In this document: piece after piece, positions 33,320 through 45,560 of the stretch
How the letters are laid out: every line of letters starts with the position of its first letter
Position numbering within the stretch: the first letter of the stretch is position 1
NCBI GenBank assembly: GCA_027186245.1
Contig: CP114486.1
Location: forward strand, 62,001-126,000
From: Coriaria nepalensis
Lineage: Eukaryota; Streptophyta; Magnoliopsida; Cucurbitales; Coriariaceae
Length of the DNA: 64,000 bases
Direction of reading: 5' to 3'
The notes under the pieces: generated by a model
Database searches by the model: none
What the model was told of the DNA's origin: nothing
Seen by the model: the letters and a program-made list of their open reading frames with translations, nothing else
Program-made: the position numbers and the translations under genes

Positions 33320-35483
33320 TAAGATTATTCAACACAAGGGATTGATATTATAAGGATACCCTGCATGGTCAAATTAAAAGGCTATGGAAATAAGATTCTT
33401 CTGCTAACTGTAAGAAAAGTTTGTTTTAAGCATTCGAGTTCATAGACCATCAATATAGTAAAAGGTTCATTCACTATCAAGTCTGAACAGCTTCAAAGAG
33501 GAAAGCGTTCCTGTGTTTCCATCTCTTACAGAACAAACTAATTCAAGTAAATTTTAAGAGACAAAATGCAAAATGGGGAAAAAGTTGGGTTCTTCAGTCC
33601 TCGGAATATTTTTACTAATTCAAAACAAGTTCAGATTATATACTAACAAATTCTCCATCTCTGTTCCAATTTAAGATTTTTGCCATGAATAGACATATTG
33701 AAGCGTTTTTTTTTTATTCTCTGCCCCAAAGTCAAAAATCCAGAAATCTTTGGAGGACAGCTCTGTAGCCGATGCAATCCAATCTCAAACCGTAAACAGG
33801 CCCTTGGGAAAGGGTCAGCTTCTCTTACATTCACATTATTATCTCAATCAACAACTTCATGTTACACAAACACAAGAATCCAAAACTCAAAATTTAAGAC
33901 AAAAGTGATGGATGCATTTCCGGGACTGGGAGCATTATAATTTTAAGCATGAAAAGACGAAGAAAAGAGAGAGCTCCTACTCAGCCAACCCTTTATTTGG
34001 GGTTCCATACGAGATGGCAGAGAGGAAGATCCATGACAACACACAAGATGTCGAGATCCGCGAAAAAGAAATAACAATAATAGTAGTAGTGAAAGAGAGA
34101 AGAAGGTCACCGGTTTAATTGGCATTTAGTTGCTCAAGAAGGTATTGGGATCGATGGGGGATTCGAACAGAGAATTCCTAGAAGTGAGTGGGAAAGATTC
34201 AAACTCGGAACCGGACTCCATTCTGTTCTACCAGAGCATGGCATGTAGATGTAGTATATGTATTTTATTTGGATTGTTTTATTTTCTTTTGTTCCACTAA
34301 CTGCATAATCCCGATGTCTCGGTCGGTTCTGTGACACGACGTGCAGCGCGCTAAGCTTAGTAGTTTCATCTTGCATCAGCTTAGACGTCGTCGTATTTGT
34401 AATCCTTTTATTTATTACCTGTCGGCTAAAACAGAGGAACCAACGCCTGTTCCATACTGATTTCAGACCATGCAATTGCGATGCAACCTAATTTCATGAT
34501 GAAAGATTTTTTCAGGTGCAACTTGAAGTAAAAAAGAAAGATGTTAGATCAAAGTGGGCCATTTCAATAATACCTGCTTTATTAGCGATTACCAAAAGTT
34601 TAGGGAAGTTCATTCTAGATCAACCCACTAATATCTTGTACAGAGCGAGCAAACCAACATTTTCCTTCACTTAATGTGAAATCGGCTTTCCTTCAAAGAG
34701 CAGGACCCATTTGGGTTCTGGAAATGAACATGACAACTCCCTACACTCTGACCACATGCAATGCCATTATGCATAGGTGTTTTTAATGCCCTTCACAATT
34801 TGATATTTTTGCCGACTCTTGTCTCTACTCTCTAGTGTTCAAATTAGATCATTACGAAAAGGAAAATTTTACTACATTATCATCACCCCTGAATGTTTAT
34901 ACCTTCATATCTGGGTTTTGTCTTATTTCTACTCAAGACTTCATTTTAATTTTGGTTGTATCTGAAATAATGTATATCAGAGTTGTTGAAGTTTGAAGAA
35001 CCCAAATCGTGTCTCCCACTTTACTTTTTGTTTGTTCATCTTCTTTTTCCCTTTTACATGAAGGAATCCAAGAATCAGGTGGCTACGAATTTGAATGAAT
35101 CTTACAACAGTGTGATTCATTTTAACTCTGCCATACCCAATTCTCCATCACTTTCATGTAGGTTCCTGTCAAGTGTCCACTAAATAGCTATCACCTAATT
35201 TGCTTCAGGATTCTGACCCAGCTTAATTAGAACTCTATGGCAAAGACAGGTAGCTAATATAACACAGACTATCTTTGCTACATGCACCCACTAAATTAAT
35301 AAAGAGAGAGACACTGAAAGAAAGAGATAAGCTTTTATTGACATTATACATCTTCTCATGCACATCTGATAATACTAGGAAATGGAAATAAAAGATAAGA
35401 AAAAGGGTATAGCATAAGCATACTAACAAGATTAGTGATCATAATTTTCTCAAAGCAAATTATAATGTATAGAGGAGACTAAG
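33320..35483. other. Intergenic, K+ channel promoter side
   Basis: No supported gene in about 2.1 kb. The first part probably holds the 5' UTR and promoter of the channel gene. Short frames at 33643, 33912 and 34134 show no recognisable protein. The last 200 bases should be the 3' UTR of the DUF761 gene. Confidence 0.45.
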
Positions 35484-36218
35484 TCACTTAACCATGACTA
35501 GCTGTTGCTGGGCTTCAATTCTGATTTCTTCCTTCATTCTTGAAATAAACTCATCAAATTTCCTGTTTAACTCCTCTGTACTCAGCATACCGTTTGTGTC
35601 CTCTCCCACCATTTCCTCATCTGCTGCCACTTTCTCTTCATTAACAAGACGAGTATCTTCATCTTCTGCTACAATTATTCTAGTGCTCTCTTCTTCTGTT
35701 GGAGTTAATTGGCTCTCTCTTCCTTCTTGTTCCTCTTCGAGAACTGAATCTTCTGTTTCTCCTATTACTTCTTCAATCTGACACTCTGTTCCAATTCCAT
35801 ATTCCACTGTTACATCTGTAGGGGCCCTAGTGCCGTGTGCCATAATTTCAAGCTCCAGCAATGGTGATTTCGGATCTGGCATTATGGAGCCATCTTCATA
35901 AGCGTTGAAAGGATCGCTATTTTGACTAGGACCCGAAAGAGAAGTCGTTGTCAAACCCGAGTACTTCACAAGGAAAACCATGAGTGCATTACAAAGGAGA
36001 AACATGCAGTTCTTGTGTATGGCGTGGCTAAACAGGTGGGCAGGGAGTTTGGAGGAGTAAGAGTACAAGGAGTGAGGGAAAGAGAGCCAAGAGAATTGAG
36101 CAAAGAAGAGGGAAAACAAGGAGACTGAGAATAACAATTTGGTGATCATTTTCAGGTTGTTAGAACTTTTGAGCTTAGCCATGCTGGTGGATCTGCTCTT
36201 GGGTTCAGTTTGATCCAT
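35484..36218 (-). CDS. DUF761 (cotton-fibre-expressed type) membrane protein
   Basis: A single-exon gene of 244 residues. The N-terminus is basic and Ser-rich (PKSRSTSMAKLKSSN). Two hydrophobic helices follow at about 24-46 and 68-88, in the layout often called DUF4408. The middle is strongly acidic (EEVIGETEDSVLEEEQEG). The C-terminus MLSTEELNRKFDEFISRMKE followed by EIRIEAQQQLVMVK is the DUF761 motif. Members are plant-only and of unknown biochemical role. A TSM... ATG at residue 13 is an alternative start. Confidence 0.85.
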   Translation of the reverse strand: MDQTEPKSRSTSMAKLKSSNNLKMITKLLFSVSLFSLFFAQFSWLSFPHSLYSYSSKLPAHLFSHAIHKNCMFLLCNALMVFLVKYSGLTTTSLSGPSQNSDPFNAYEDGSIMPDPKSPLLELEIMAHGTRAPTDVTVEYGIGTECQIEEVIGETEDSVLEEEQEGRESQLTPTEEESTRIIVAEDEDTRLVNEEKVAADEEMVGEDTNGMLSTEELNRKFDEFISRMKEEIRIEAQQQLVMVK

Positions 36219-37552
36219 ACTAGCTTGCTAGAAACTTGTCTTTGAACTGGGAATCAAGCTGTGTGTAGCCTAGGAGGAGTTTGAAGTTTGTAGAATGCAA
36301 TGAGGCAATGCCTGCAGCCAGGAATGAGGGTGTGTTTAATAGAGAAAAGTCCTAGACTCTTTTAGATTTAGTTGTGGTCCTTGTGGATGGGTGATTTTAC
36401 AAAATTACCCTTTTTATTGTGCACCATGTTTTCTGGCGTAGTCTAACAGGAAGCTCTTAGCTTTATACTAATTGTTCCCAACTGCTGTCCGCGTGGCCCT
36501 TGAGGATTAGTAAGTGATGATGGCAGATTGGCATTTAGAGGCCTTACTTTCTATACCGACTTGATTATCTTCAACTCCCCATTTGGTAAGAGGCCTTTAA
36601 TTTATGATAGATAAGTGAGATTCACTCCAATTCACTTGGGACCCATGCGATGACAGTGGGCACAAAGGTCATTTTTTAACATGGGAGTTTGTGGATGAGA
36701 ACTCTGCTTTCTTTTTATCAAGTTATTTGTTGAATGTTGATGATAAGCAGTGGTAGTGTTAAATCAGTCATAGTGCTCTCTGTAGATATGCCAATTAGCT
36801 AAACCAATCTGAAACAAAAGCAAAGCATGTAGGATTCTTAAGCCTTAAGGTTTTCTTTCAAAGTATGTTTGTGATGGTGACCACCATCTTAGACTTGCAC
36901 GTTTACAAGTGAAAGAAGGAAGGAATATAATCGTATTCCATTCCATCTCTGATAAGTGATAATGATATTCCTCCCAAAGGCAAAGAGAATCTGGAAAACT
37001 AGCAAGTAGTTGAAACCAAACGAGGAAGAAGAAAGAACAAGAGCAGCAAGCAAATCCTCGCAATTTATTCATTTGCAAATGTAGATTAATGGCCGCATCA
37101 CTGTCAATGCCAGAGCCAGCTTGAAGTTAAACTTAGATTTATAGCTGTCCCGTCACATAATAGGAATAGGAATAATAGTAATATCATTGGGCTGTTTGTG
37201 TTTGTGTTTGTGTTTGTGTTTGGTTGGAGAGCTGACGAGCATAATGTTAGGAAATAGGAACCGAAAGTCACGGAGTTTGTAGCAGTACAATCTAAATTAA
37301 ATTTCCCCGGTTTCATCATCTTCTCACGTACTGCTCTCTGCACTCATGTACTACCAACAAACCAATCCTTGCTTCCTTCTTCCTTCTCGTACCAAACAGA
37401 CACCAAACCTTCCTTCCTACCTCCACCTCTACTCTGTCCGCTCCGCTCCTTCCTAACTTAACTAATTTTATCTACTTTTATATATATTTGTTCTGCCTAC
37501 CTACAGGCTTCGGCTACCATTACCGAGACACCCGCAGCGTAGCTCCTTGGGC
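36219..37552. other. Intergenic, divergent promoters
   Basis: About 1.3 kb between the DUF761 gene (-) and the ZIP pseudogene (+). It contains a TGTTTG-type hexanucleotide microsatellite at about 37195-37222. No supported gene. Confidence 0.5.
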
Positions 37553-38628
37553 ATGCCTTGCTTTCTGCCCCCCTTTTTCGCCCTCTTCCTCTTCCTCCTT
37601 ATCTCCGCCTCTGTCCACAGCAGCCATGATGCCAACGCTGATTACGACATCCCCTCCGCCGGAGATAAACCCAAACTCAGGTCAAAGGCTCTCATCCTTG
37701 TCAAAATCCGGTGCTTGCTCTTGATTTTTATCGGGACTTTTGTGGCAGGATTGTCGCCCTACTTCTTGAAATGGAACGAGGGGTTCCTGCTCCTGGGCAC
37801 ACAGTTCGCAGGGGGCGTCTTTCTGGGGACAGTTCTCATGCATTTTCTGAGTGATGCCAACGAGACCTTTCAGGATTTGACGGAGAAGAAGTACCCTTTT
37901 GCCTTCATGTTGGCCTCTTTTGGCTATTTGATCACCATGTCCGTTGACTTCCTCATTCATTATCTGCATGCCAAGCACAAACACGCTGACTCGCACTCTC
38001 CTCCCCGTGGAGGATGTAATGGGGATGTCGTCCAGCTTGAACAAGGACAACAAGGTATTTACCATTTACTTATGCATGTGTGATTGATTGCAAGTTTCTG
38101 TTTTCTTCCCTGATTCTTTTAATTCAATCTAATCTAATCTGTCTTCATTATTGTATACAACTTACAGCGGTAATTGACGTAGGCAGAAAAAGCAGCATCG
38201 CTTCAGTTGCTGATACTCTTCTCTTGATCATTGCTCTGTGCTTCCACTCAGTCTTGAAGCCCTCTGGACAATCTCACTTCACAAGGTATTTGCAGCCATA
38301 GCCATGGGTATCGCTCTCCTCCGTATGCTTCCAAACCATCCCCTGTTCTCGGGCGCAGCCTACGCCTTTGCATTCGCCATCTCAAGCCCTGTCGATGTGG
38401 CCATTGGAATCATAATAGATGCCACCACTCAAGGTTCTGTAGCTGATTGGATATTTTCCATTTCTATGAGTCTGGCATGCGGTGTCTTTATTTGTCACCA
38501 TAAACCATCTACCATCTAAGGGCCACACCCCTCACAGGGATGTTTCCGTCGACAAACCTCATCTCAAGTTTTTGGTAGTTTTATTAGGCGTAGGGGTTAT
38601 CGCTGTTGTTATGATTTGGGATACTTAA
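37553..38628 (+). pseudogene. ZIP2: ZIP2-like metal transporter, pseudogene
   Basis: Exon 1 (37553-38054) has a signal peptide, LVKIRCLLLIFIGTFVAGLS, WNEGFLLLGTQFAGGVFLGT and HFLSDANETF, all typical of plant ZIP2. A His-rich loop follows (HAKHKHADSHS). Exon 2 (38168-38628) starts with AVIDVGRKSS and reaches [15 protein letters not shown]. The next 46 bases expected in the family are absent: the sequence jumps at about 38255 to [20 protein letters not shown] in another frame. This removes the FEGIAIG part of helix 4, whose HS..FEG residues bind metal. A second lesion, two bases missing near 38496, shifts the frame again. The intact end ([16 protein letters not shown] then IAVVMIWDT, stop at 38626) is still readable. 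No complete transporter can be made. Confidence 0.87.
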
Positions 38629-39027
38629 TCACCTTCATCTCATCACGTTATAAAGCTTGCCTTCGTATTCGCTGTAGAGCATACTTTTTATACACATGTT
38701 GTTCATGTAAATGCATGATATGATATGAATTCAATATCGCAGCCATGCTTATTAACAATAACAGGTTCAAGTAGAACATATATAGATCACAGATGTTTGC
38801 AAATTCTCCTTCATACATACGTAATGGAAGACAACAGCCACAGAGGAATACTGGCACTGGAAAAAGGAAATGACTTGGCTTTACAGATACAGCACCTGCT
38901 GCGTCTAACAAACTTGGAGCAGGCCATGGTATATTATTCAGTTTAACTTTGTAAAAAATTCATCCAAGTCGATTTAGTACTAGTGTCTAGCAACTGAAGA
39001 ACTTTTCTGAAAATTTAACCTTAAAGG
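38629..39027. other. Convergent 3' flanks
   Basis: About 400 bp between the ZIP pseudogene and the 3' end of the next minus-strand gene. No further feature is seen. Confidence 0.4.
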
Positions 39028-41291
39028 TTAAAGGTCTGCATGAAAGGCCTTCTCGAGCCAAACTGTGACGATAATAGGCCCTGCCAAATCCCCAATAGCA
39101 CAGCCTGCAAAGCAAGGAAAAATATAGAAGCTGTCTCATGCAAACTGTCCATCATAAACACTCTCATCTCTAAGCTATTGTTACTAGAAACCTTTTAGCG
39201 ATACATGGGTTTTATACTCACCAATCCACTGGCCGGCAGAAGGGCGAAAAAGGGTGGCGCCGATACCAGCTCCGATTGAAGCAAATACTAGGGATGCACT
39301 ACACCTGACGGTAACTCCAACAACCTTCTTTCCAAATATTTGAATTCTTTCTGTCTCATCAATTGGGTCTCTGTTTTCCCTGAGGCTAAGCCTGCCAGAG
39401 AAATATCGGTAAACTTCTATACCAACTTGGACAAGCCACGATGCTGCTACTCCTAGTAAGTGTCCTGTCTTGACAATAAAACACAGGGGACACAAAAGTG
39501 AGAGGAGTCAAAAGCTAAAGAAACCAATAACAAGGAGCAGAAAGAAAGGAACAGAGGCATTTAACCTCTTAAAGTTATCCTGCTAACTTTGAAGAAATAA
39601 ACAAAAGTAGGCATCCCTCTTCCAGCCTTGCGGGTTGCTGATTTAGGCACATCTGTAATGTAGATCACACCAATGAACTTCTGGGTTTACAACACAACTT
39701 AGAATAACAAAGAACAGAATCTACTGTTATAGTGAGATGTATAGAAGCTTGTTATAATGCAATAAGATATCCATAAATCAGTTCATCTCCATTTAAGAAA
39801 ATAAAATGTAAGCTATTATTCCTTAAAACCAACAAAAGCAATCCCACGATTGATATATTGAAAGAATGAACCTTTGAGAAGCTTCCATGCCATTCGTTGC
39901 GGAAAATAATGTATAGCAGCTCTTTCCAGAACCCGCCTGGTTGTCACAACAGTAGTCTGCAATGGTATTCAAACACAATTCTGTTAAAGCTGAGTTTTAT
40001 ATCTTACAGTAAAAATTATCATGTCAAGAAAGCTTGCTTCTCTGTTTCCAATTGCTGTAGTATAAGATTTGATCCTGTTTGGAGGAGTTGTGCAAAGTAG
40101 TTTGAAAAGAAATTCTACAAAATCCGCCAAAGGTTAACGATTGATACTCTTAATAGTGTTCCTTGAATTATTGATGCTCGGATTGACATCCCAAGTTAGA
40201 ATAGATCGAAGTAAGCAAGAAATGATTATCAAAACACACATCACTCACTGTAATTGCTTGCATTCACAAGTATGTGTCATGCAGAAACAAATGCTAGTTC
40301 AGAAATGCTCAATAAGGATTCTCCAGTTGAATCCTATCAACATTCCAGATTCAGCTAATAAAAGCATATCATAGCTTAATATTCAGCCAACATAGAACAG
40401 GCAAAAAAGATTGATAGAGCCAACCTCCCTAACGACTTGTTTCACTGATTTCTTAAAGGGCACAACCAAGTCTACGGGCTGCTGTTCTTGAGCATCTTGC
40501 AAGAAGTCCTCATCGTCCTCTTCCATGTTTGACCGAGGCTCCAGAAGAGGCAAATAGTACATTAGAAATGACCTCAAGGTTGTCATACCAAATGCTCTCC
40601 ATTCAAAGGCTGAGAATAAAGGCTTTAGCTCAATATTGTACTCCTTTGTACTGTATTTAAGAGAATCGTTCTGAAAAATTCTTTCTGATGCACTTCGTAT
40701 ATTAGAAAGGCAATCCTCGGGTAACTCTGCGCCAGCATCACAATGAGCAACTCCTATTCCGAAATTACTGTGGCATGAGAGGCGGGGTAACATATGGTAA
40801 TCAAGAGCGTGTACTAGAGTATGAACATAATCTGACAATTATAATGGCAGTAATTAGCTTTCATGCCGAATTTCACACAAGAAAATAGGTAAGCTGAGTG
40901 CTCAAAAAAGAGTTTGGTTAAAATGCATCGATGCATCTAACGACCATTAGTCTACCTCATATATATATACACAACCCTCAAGAAAATGCAGCTGGTTTAA
41001 AGGGTGAATTGTATGCAAACTTGATATACCCAAAGATGATGATGCAGCTAAAAAAATCATTGAGAAATTTTGAACCTGATTTTAGCCAGGTATGTGTGCA
41101 TAGATATGTGGTAGGGGAAACAGAAGAAGGTACCACAAAGCCCTAGAGGCAAAAGGGGTTCCAGCAGCTACAGAGACAGCGGCAGCAGAAGCAGCTGCTG
41201 TGGCAGAGCATCCGTACGAGTGCAGGCTGTGTGTCGAATGCAGAGATGACTTCTTCCTCATAAGATCCAGAACTATAGTTATGCCCGCCAT
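39028..41291 (-). CDS. Conserved plant protein of unknown function, six exons
   Basis: Exons 41291-41134, 40767-40425, 39956-39872, 39652-39566, 39464-39222 and 39104-39028 splice with GT-AG borders to 330 residues and one open frame. The N-terminus is MAGITIVLDLMRKKSS, then an Ala-rich stretch (CSATAAASAAAVSVAAGTPF) that may be a targeting sequence or helix. Exon 2 has GIGVAHCDAGAELPEDCLS and an acidic segment (EEDDEDFLQDAQEQQPVDLV). The last two exons are hydrophobic and glycine-rich (LLGVAASWLVQVGIEVYRYF, ASIGAGIGATLFRPSAGQWI, GCAIGDLAGPIIVTV). This suggests a membrane-embedded C-terminus. I recognise no catalytic motif and assign no function. The exon 2 acceptor was chosen at 40767 because it preserves frame. 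A longer frame up to 40838 would need an unsupported junction. Confidence 0.78.
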
Positions 41292-41885
41292 TGCTAGACC
41301 GAAGCAATTGCTTAAACCAGTTGAAAGAAACGAGCTTTCTCAAATCTGAACCATACCCTGCCAGATGATAAATAAGCACTCTCCGTTAATTGCCGCGTTA
41401 TCCAGGGAATAAAGACGGATTCGATGAGTATGGTAGAGTGAAGAGATTGGATCTTTTGGAAGAGATGGTAGAAGAAATAGGAGAAGAGACGAGCTAGGGT
41501 TGGCTGGGCCAGCTCATGGCTGGATCTTGGAGTGTAAGTAAGAAACGGGAAGAGGGAGGAGGACCGGCCGTCCGTCGGTGGTGTTAGATTTTAACCAATC
41601 AGATTGTTTTCTCGTATTTGTAGGATCTAGTCATCTAAAATTACAAACTCGCGTAAATCCGAATCTCACTTAATATGCATGCACACATTGCTAAAAACGA
41701 CATACCTTTTTTGGCGGCGGTTCAGACCCGCTGCCAAAAACCATTACTTGAAAGATTTCAAATTCCCGGCGATTGCGAAAAAGAAGATGTTATTATATGC
41801 AGCTTTGTCTTCCAATGCGCTGAAAATGGGTTTATTCCATACCGATCTATAAAGTCGGCAGGGTTTCCGAATTTGGTTTGCAGCG
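41292..41885. other. Divergent promoter region
   Basis: About 590 bp between two divergent genes, the six-exon unknown gene (-) and the WLM protein gene (+). No other feature is supported. Confidence 0.45.
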
Positions 41886-42968
41886 ATGAATTCTGGGGAA
41901 CTTAACAAGGTTTGGGAAATCAAAGCCCTGAAGAGAAAACCTGGAGAAGATGATGCCAAGAACATGCTGGAGAGGATCGCCAAACAAGTCCAACCCATTA
42001 TGCGTGCACATAAATGGCGGGTCAAGCTTCTGTTTGAATTCTGCCCCAAAAACCCTGCTCTGCTGGGCTTAAATGTCGGACGGGGAATTGAAGTGAAGCT
42101 TAGGCTTCGAAGGCCCAACAGGGATTCCGATTTCTATCCATTTGATCAAGTCTTGGATACAATGCTTCACGAGCTTTGCCATAATGCCCACGCTCCTCAT
42201 AACGCAAATTTCTACAAGCTCTGGGATCAGATTAGAAAGGTACCATCTTTTTCCTTTTCCTTTCTTGCACCTCTAATGTTCAACAAATATATGCAACCAC
42301 CTTCTAGGAAACTAAACTTACATGCTTGTAAATCTGGTATCACTCTCGACTTTATCAATTTCACTTACACGATTTATTGAATTTAGGATACTATTTATCA
42401 TGCAAATTTGATGGTCTCATTATTTCACAGGAATGCGAAGAGTTGATGGCCAAGGGAATAAGTGGCACTGGGCAGGGTTTTGATCTTCCGGGAAAGCGTT
42501 TGGGCGGTTTCTCTCGCCAAGCCTCTTTCATCCCTCCGCAAATCTGCCCTTGCAGCTGAAGAAAATAGACTGCGTTTGGGATCTCTCCTGCCATCTGGAC
42601 CTAAGCGTCTTGGTCGTGATAGCACTATCATGGTTGAGCTTAGTCCTGTACAAGCTGCTGCAATGGCTACGGAAAGGAGACTACAAGATGATATATGATG
42701 TGCTTCTTCGTCTGGAGAATCAGTGCTTCTTCATGTGTATGAAGAATGTCGCTCTGAGGCAGTAGAATTACCACATGCTGGGCAAACTGTTGTCAATTTG
42801 GCTAGCAGTTCAAGTTCACGTGGAATGGATGCAGCATATCGAAAGAGAAGTCGTGACTCAGATATTGGTTCCAGTTTGCAATCCTGCAGTGGTCATTCAG
42901 AACCTGTTTTTGTTGATTTATCCCGGGATGTTTCAGTATCTAGGTCCACCATTGGCTTTGACACCTGA
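41886..42968 (+). pseudogene. WLM-domain metalloprotease (WSS1-like), probable pseudogene
   Basis: Exon 1 (41886-42239) encodes most of a WLM domain with the zinc site HELCHNAHAPHNANFYKLW, an HExxH..H metallopeptidase signature. Exon 2 starts at 42431 (ECEELMAKGISGTGQGFDLP). After RLGGFSRQ the frame is lost at about 42520, apparently by two missing bases. The family sequence LSSLRKSALAAEE, LGSLLPSGPKRLG and LSPVQAAAMATERRLQDDI resumes in another frame. There a TGA at 42696-42698 replaces an expected Trp. The same frame then stays open to 42968 (HAGQTVVNLASSSSSRG, VFVDLSRDVSVSRSTIG). WSS1/SPRTN-type enzymes cut DNA-protein crosslinks. A shortened protein of about 160 residues ending QICPCS could still be made, so residual function is not excluded. 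Confidence 0.8.
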
Positions 42969-43182
42969 TGGAGCAATTTCTGCCTTTGTTCGGCTACAGG
43001 CGAAGAGGAAGCTAAAGTTGTTAAACCGAACTGATTATTGGTGCTTGGGTAAGGGAAGGTCCATGTTAATCAGAAGCTTGACGTGCCGACTAGTTCTGCT
43101 CGGCGTTCTAGTGTCGAACCTGGTTGGACATTCTTGTCTTAAAAGTTCGTTTAAGGGATCTTGTCAAAAGGCAGGCTGACCA
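42969..43182. other. 3' remnant of WLM gene
   Basis: An open frame in another phase covers this stretch but shows no recognisable domain. A RanBP2-type zinc finger that some plant homologues carry was not found. Confidence 0.35.
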
Positions 43183-44083
43183 GTGTAGTTGGGCCATTGT
43201 GCTATGCATGAGAAGTGTTGGAGGTCAAAAGATAAGTATCCCCTAACATATGTAGTGAGGAGCAATTATGTCATGGTAAAATTAGGAAAATAGCAGGAGT
43301 ATTGGACTACTATTAGTGTGAGCTAGTCGGATCATATTATGTGTAAAGATATAGCTGGTGTAGTTTCTCATCAGATAATATAAATATTAAAATTATAAAT
43401 GGGTCAAAGGTTAATTTATGTTCATAACCCAAAAACTCTCTGTTTTTTTTATAAGGGAAACAACTCTTCTCTAAAAGCTAACTTAAGTATTGGAGGAGAT
43501 GTGTCAGACGCAACTCTGGCCTACCTTTCCTTTTCATGTGCAAGAGCAAAGTCTTAACTGAGAAGCATATTGTCGATGCTTGGATCAGATTCGAGCATCA
43601 ATAGTTTGACATCGATTGCAGGCAACATTATTATTATTCATCTTCAAAAGTTCTTTTAACTAGGAGTTTCAAGATGGGTGTGAAAAGGAGTCTGAAAATA
43701 TAGAGCAAGTTAGTGGGAATGTGCAGGGAGACTCACCTCTTCCTCCTTAATTGAATGTTTATGATTGAAGAATAAGGAGTTCTGTTAGAGGTGTAAGAGA
43801 AGGAGTTGTGGGGGGAAACACCACCCCGGAGACTAGCGTGGGAGACAATAAAGGAGTTCTGATCCGATTAGTTCAAGTTGTGAAAGCTATGCAAAGGACT
43901 ATGATGAACCAATATAGGCAAATGAAGCAGTCTATTGATGAGCGGATTAAAGAGGTTATGCATCGTATTTAAAATGAGTTGGAGGCTCAACGGCACCTCC
44001 CCTTCCTCCTCCCCCTCAAGTGGAGGATAATGGGGGAAAATGTTATTCACTAAATGGGAATTTAGTTCAGCAAGAAATTTATA

Positions 44084-44961
44084 ATGTTGGAGGCAACCTT
44101 AAAGAAAGGTGGTCTGAAGCAAGAAATGGATGAGGATGTTCAGAGAATTTTGGATTACCTTATGCCTGGAAAGTTCAAACCTTATCGGTTCAATTATTAT
44201 AGAGGAGACTTTAACCTTAGAGATCACATCAAAGCCTACAAAATAACTATGAGGTTTAACGCTCTAAATGACGAATTAATATGTCAGGCCTTTCATATTA
44301 CTTTAGTCGGCCCGACAATGGATTGGTGTATAGCCTTAGCTTCCGGGTTTATTGATTCTTTTATTGAACTAAAGACTCAGTTTGTGGCCAACTTCTCGAA
44401 GGCCGAGACACTTAAGAAATCATTAGTTAGCCTTTACATAATTAAACAGGAATATGACAAATCATTGAGTAACCATATTGACTAGTTTCAGAAAAAAGCT
44501 CAGAGAGTATAGTGGACCAACTTGCTGATCTAGAGGTGTTGCATGCATTCTTGAGAGGTACTACTAATGAAAAGCTATTGTCCAAGTCTAGTAAGAGTCT
44601 TGTTGAGTCATTTGTTGAGTCCTTGGAGGAAGCAAAGAAGATTGCTTGCAATAGTAACATTCATATGGCTCAAGTGAAGGGAAGTCAAGGTCAAACTGAA
44701 TATTCTAAGAGGGGTTCAGATTCTAAGAAGAGGAAGGAAGATTTGAGAGGAGGAGTTGAATGGAATGATGCCAATAAGATGAAGGGAAGTAAGAGAGCAA
44801 GTCCAGATAGAAGGAAGTTAGTTCCCTTCACCAGGCTGGAAGGGAAGAATTTGATTGGGCATCCAACCCCCATGCAGACACCACCTGAGCAACATGATAA
44901 AAACTTGTACTGCCATTATTATGAGATTATGGGCATCAGATTGATGACTACATCCACCTAA
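44084..44961 (+). pseudogene. gag of gypsy fragment C
   Basis: Frame 44084-44485 has GKFKPYRFNYYRGDFNLRDH and IKAYKITMRFNALNDELIC, with AFHITLVGPTMDWCIALASG and FIELKTQFVANF. This is a well-preserved plant gag capsid region related to elements A and B. After a stop and shift near 44485 it continues at 44512 (EVLHAFLRGTTNEKLLSKSS, then a basic region DSKKRKEDLRGG and NLYCHYYEIMG, a decayed zinc knuckle). Confidence 0.8.
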
Positions 44962-45206
44962 AAAATGAGATTGAAAGGTTGGTACAAGGTGGGTGGATCA
45001 ATAATTTTGTTCAAAGAGGTGGATGCGGAGATAGAAGGGTTAAGAACTGCGAAAGTGGTATAAAAGCAAGACCTGAGGTTAATCCGTAATACTAATGGGT
45101 CTAAGGAGAAATTCACATTATTGTTGGAGGGTCAGAATGAGGTGATAATGGGTGTCAGAGGAAAGAGTGGTACTAGAATCTGACTCAGGCCGAAGTATTC
45201 TCTATT

Positions 45207-45560
45207 ATGCTTTCATCAAAGACTAATAACAACTTTGATATAGTTTTTAACCGAAGTGATGCAGAGGAAATAATTTATCCACACAATGAAGCTTTGGTTG
45301 TCTTAGCAAATATATCCACTCTAATGATTCATCGAGTCTTGGTTGATACAGAGAGTGCAATGGATATGATCTCTTTGTCTACTTTTGAGAAAATAAGAAT
45401 TAGTAATGTCAAGTTGGAGCCGATGAACACTTCCCTCACTGCTTTTTCCAAAAAATCTTTAAAGCCAACGGGCATGATCTCTTTACCTATGACATTGGGG
45501 GAAGGGGTTTGCATAGCAACAATTATACTAAAAATTATGATGATAAAATTAATCTCTTAA
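45207..45560 (+). pseudogene. gypsy aspartic protease region, decayed
   Basis: The frame includes YPHNEALVVLANISTLMIHR then VLVDTESAMDMISLSTFEKI, which matches the plant gypsy protease block (normally VLVDNGSSVD or VDTGSS). The catalytic triplet is changed from D-T/S-G to D-T-E, which would inactivate it. It lies downstream of gag in the expected order. Confidence 0.7.

Noticed and set aside
40768..40838. Extension of exon 2 of the six-exon gene to 40838
   Set aside because: It would not join in frame to the first exon; acceptor at 40767 restores a continuous frame and the exon start NFGIGVAHCDAG.
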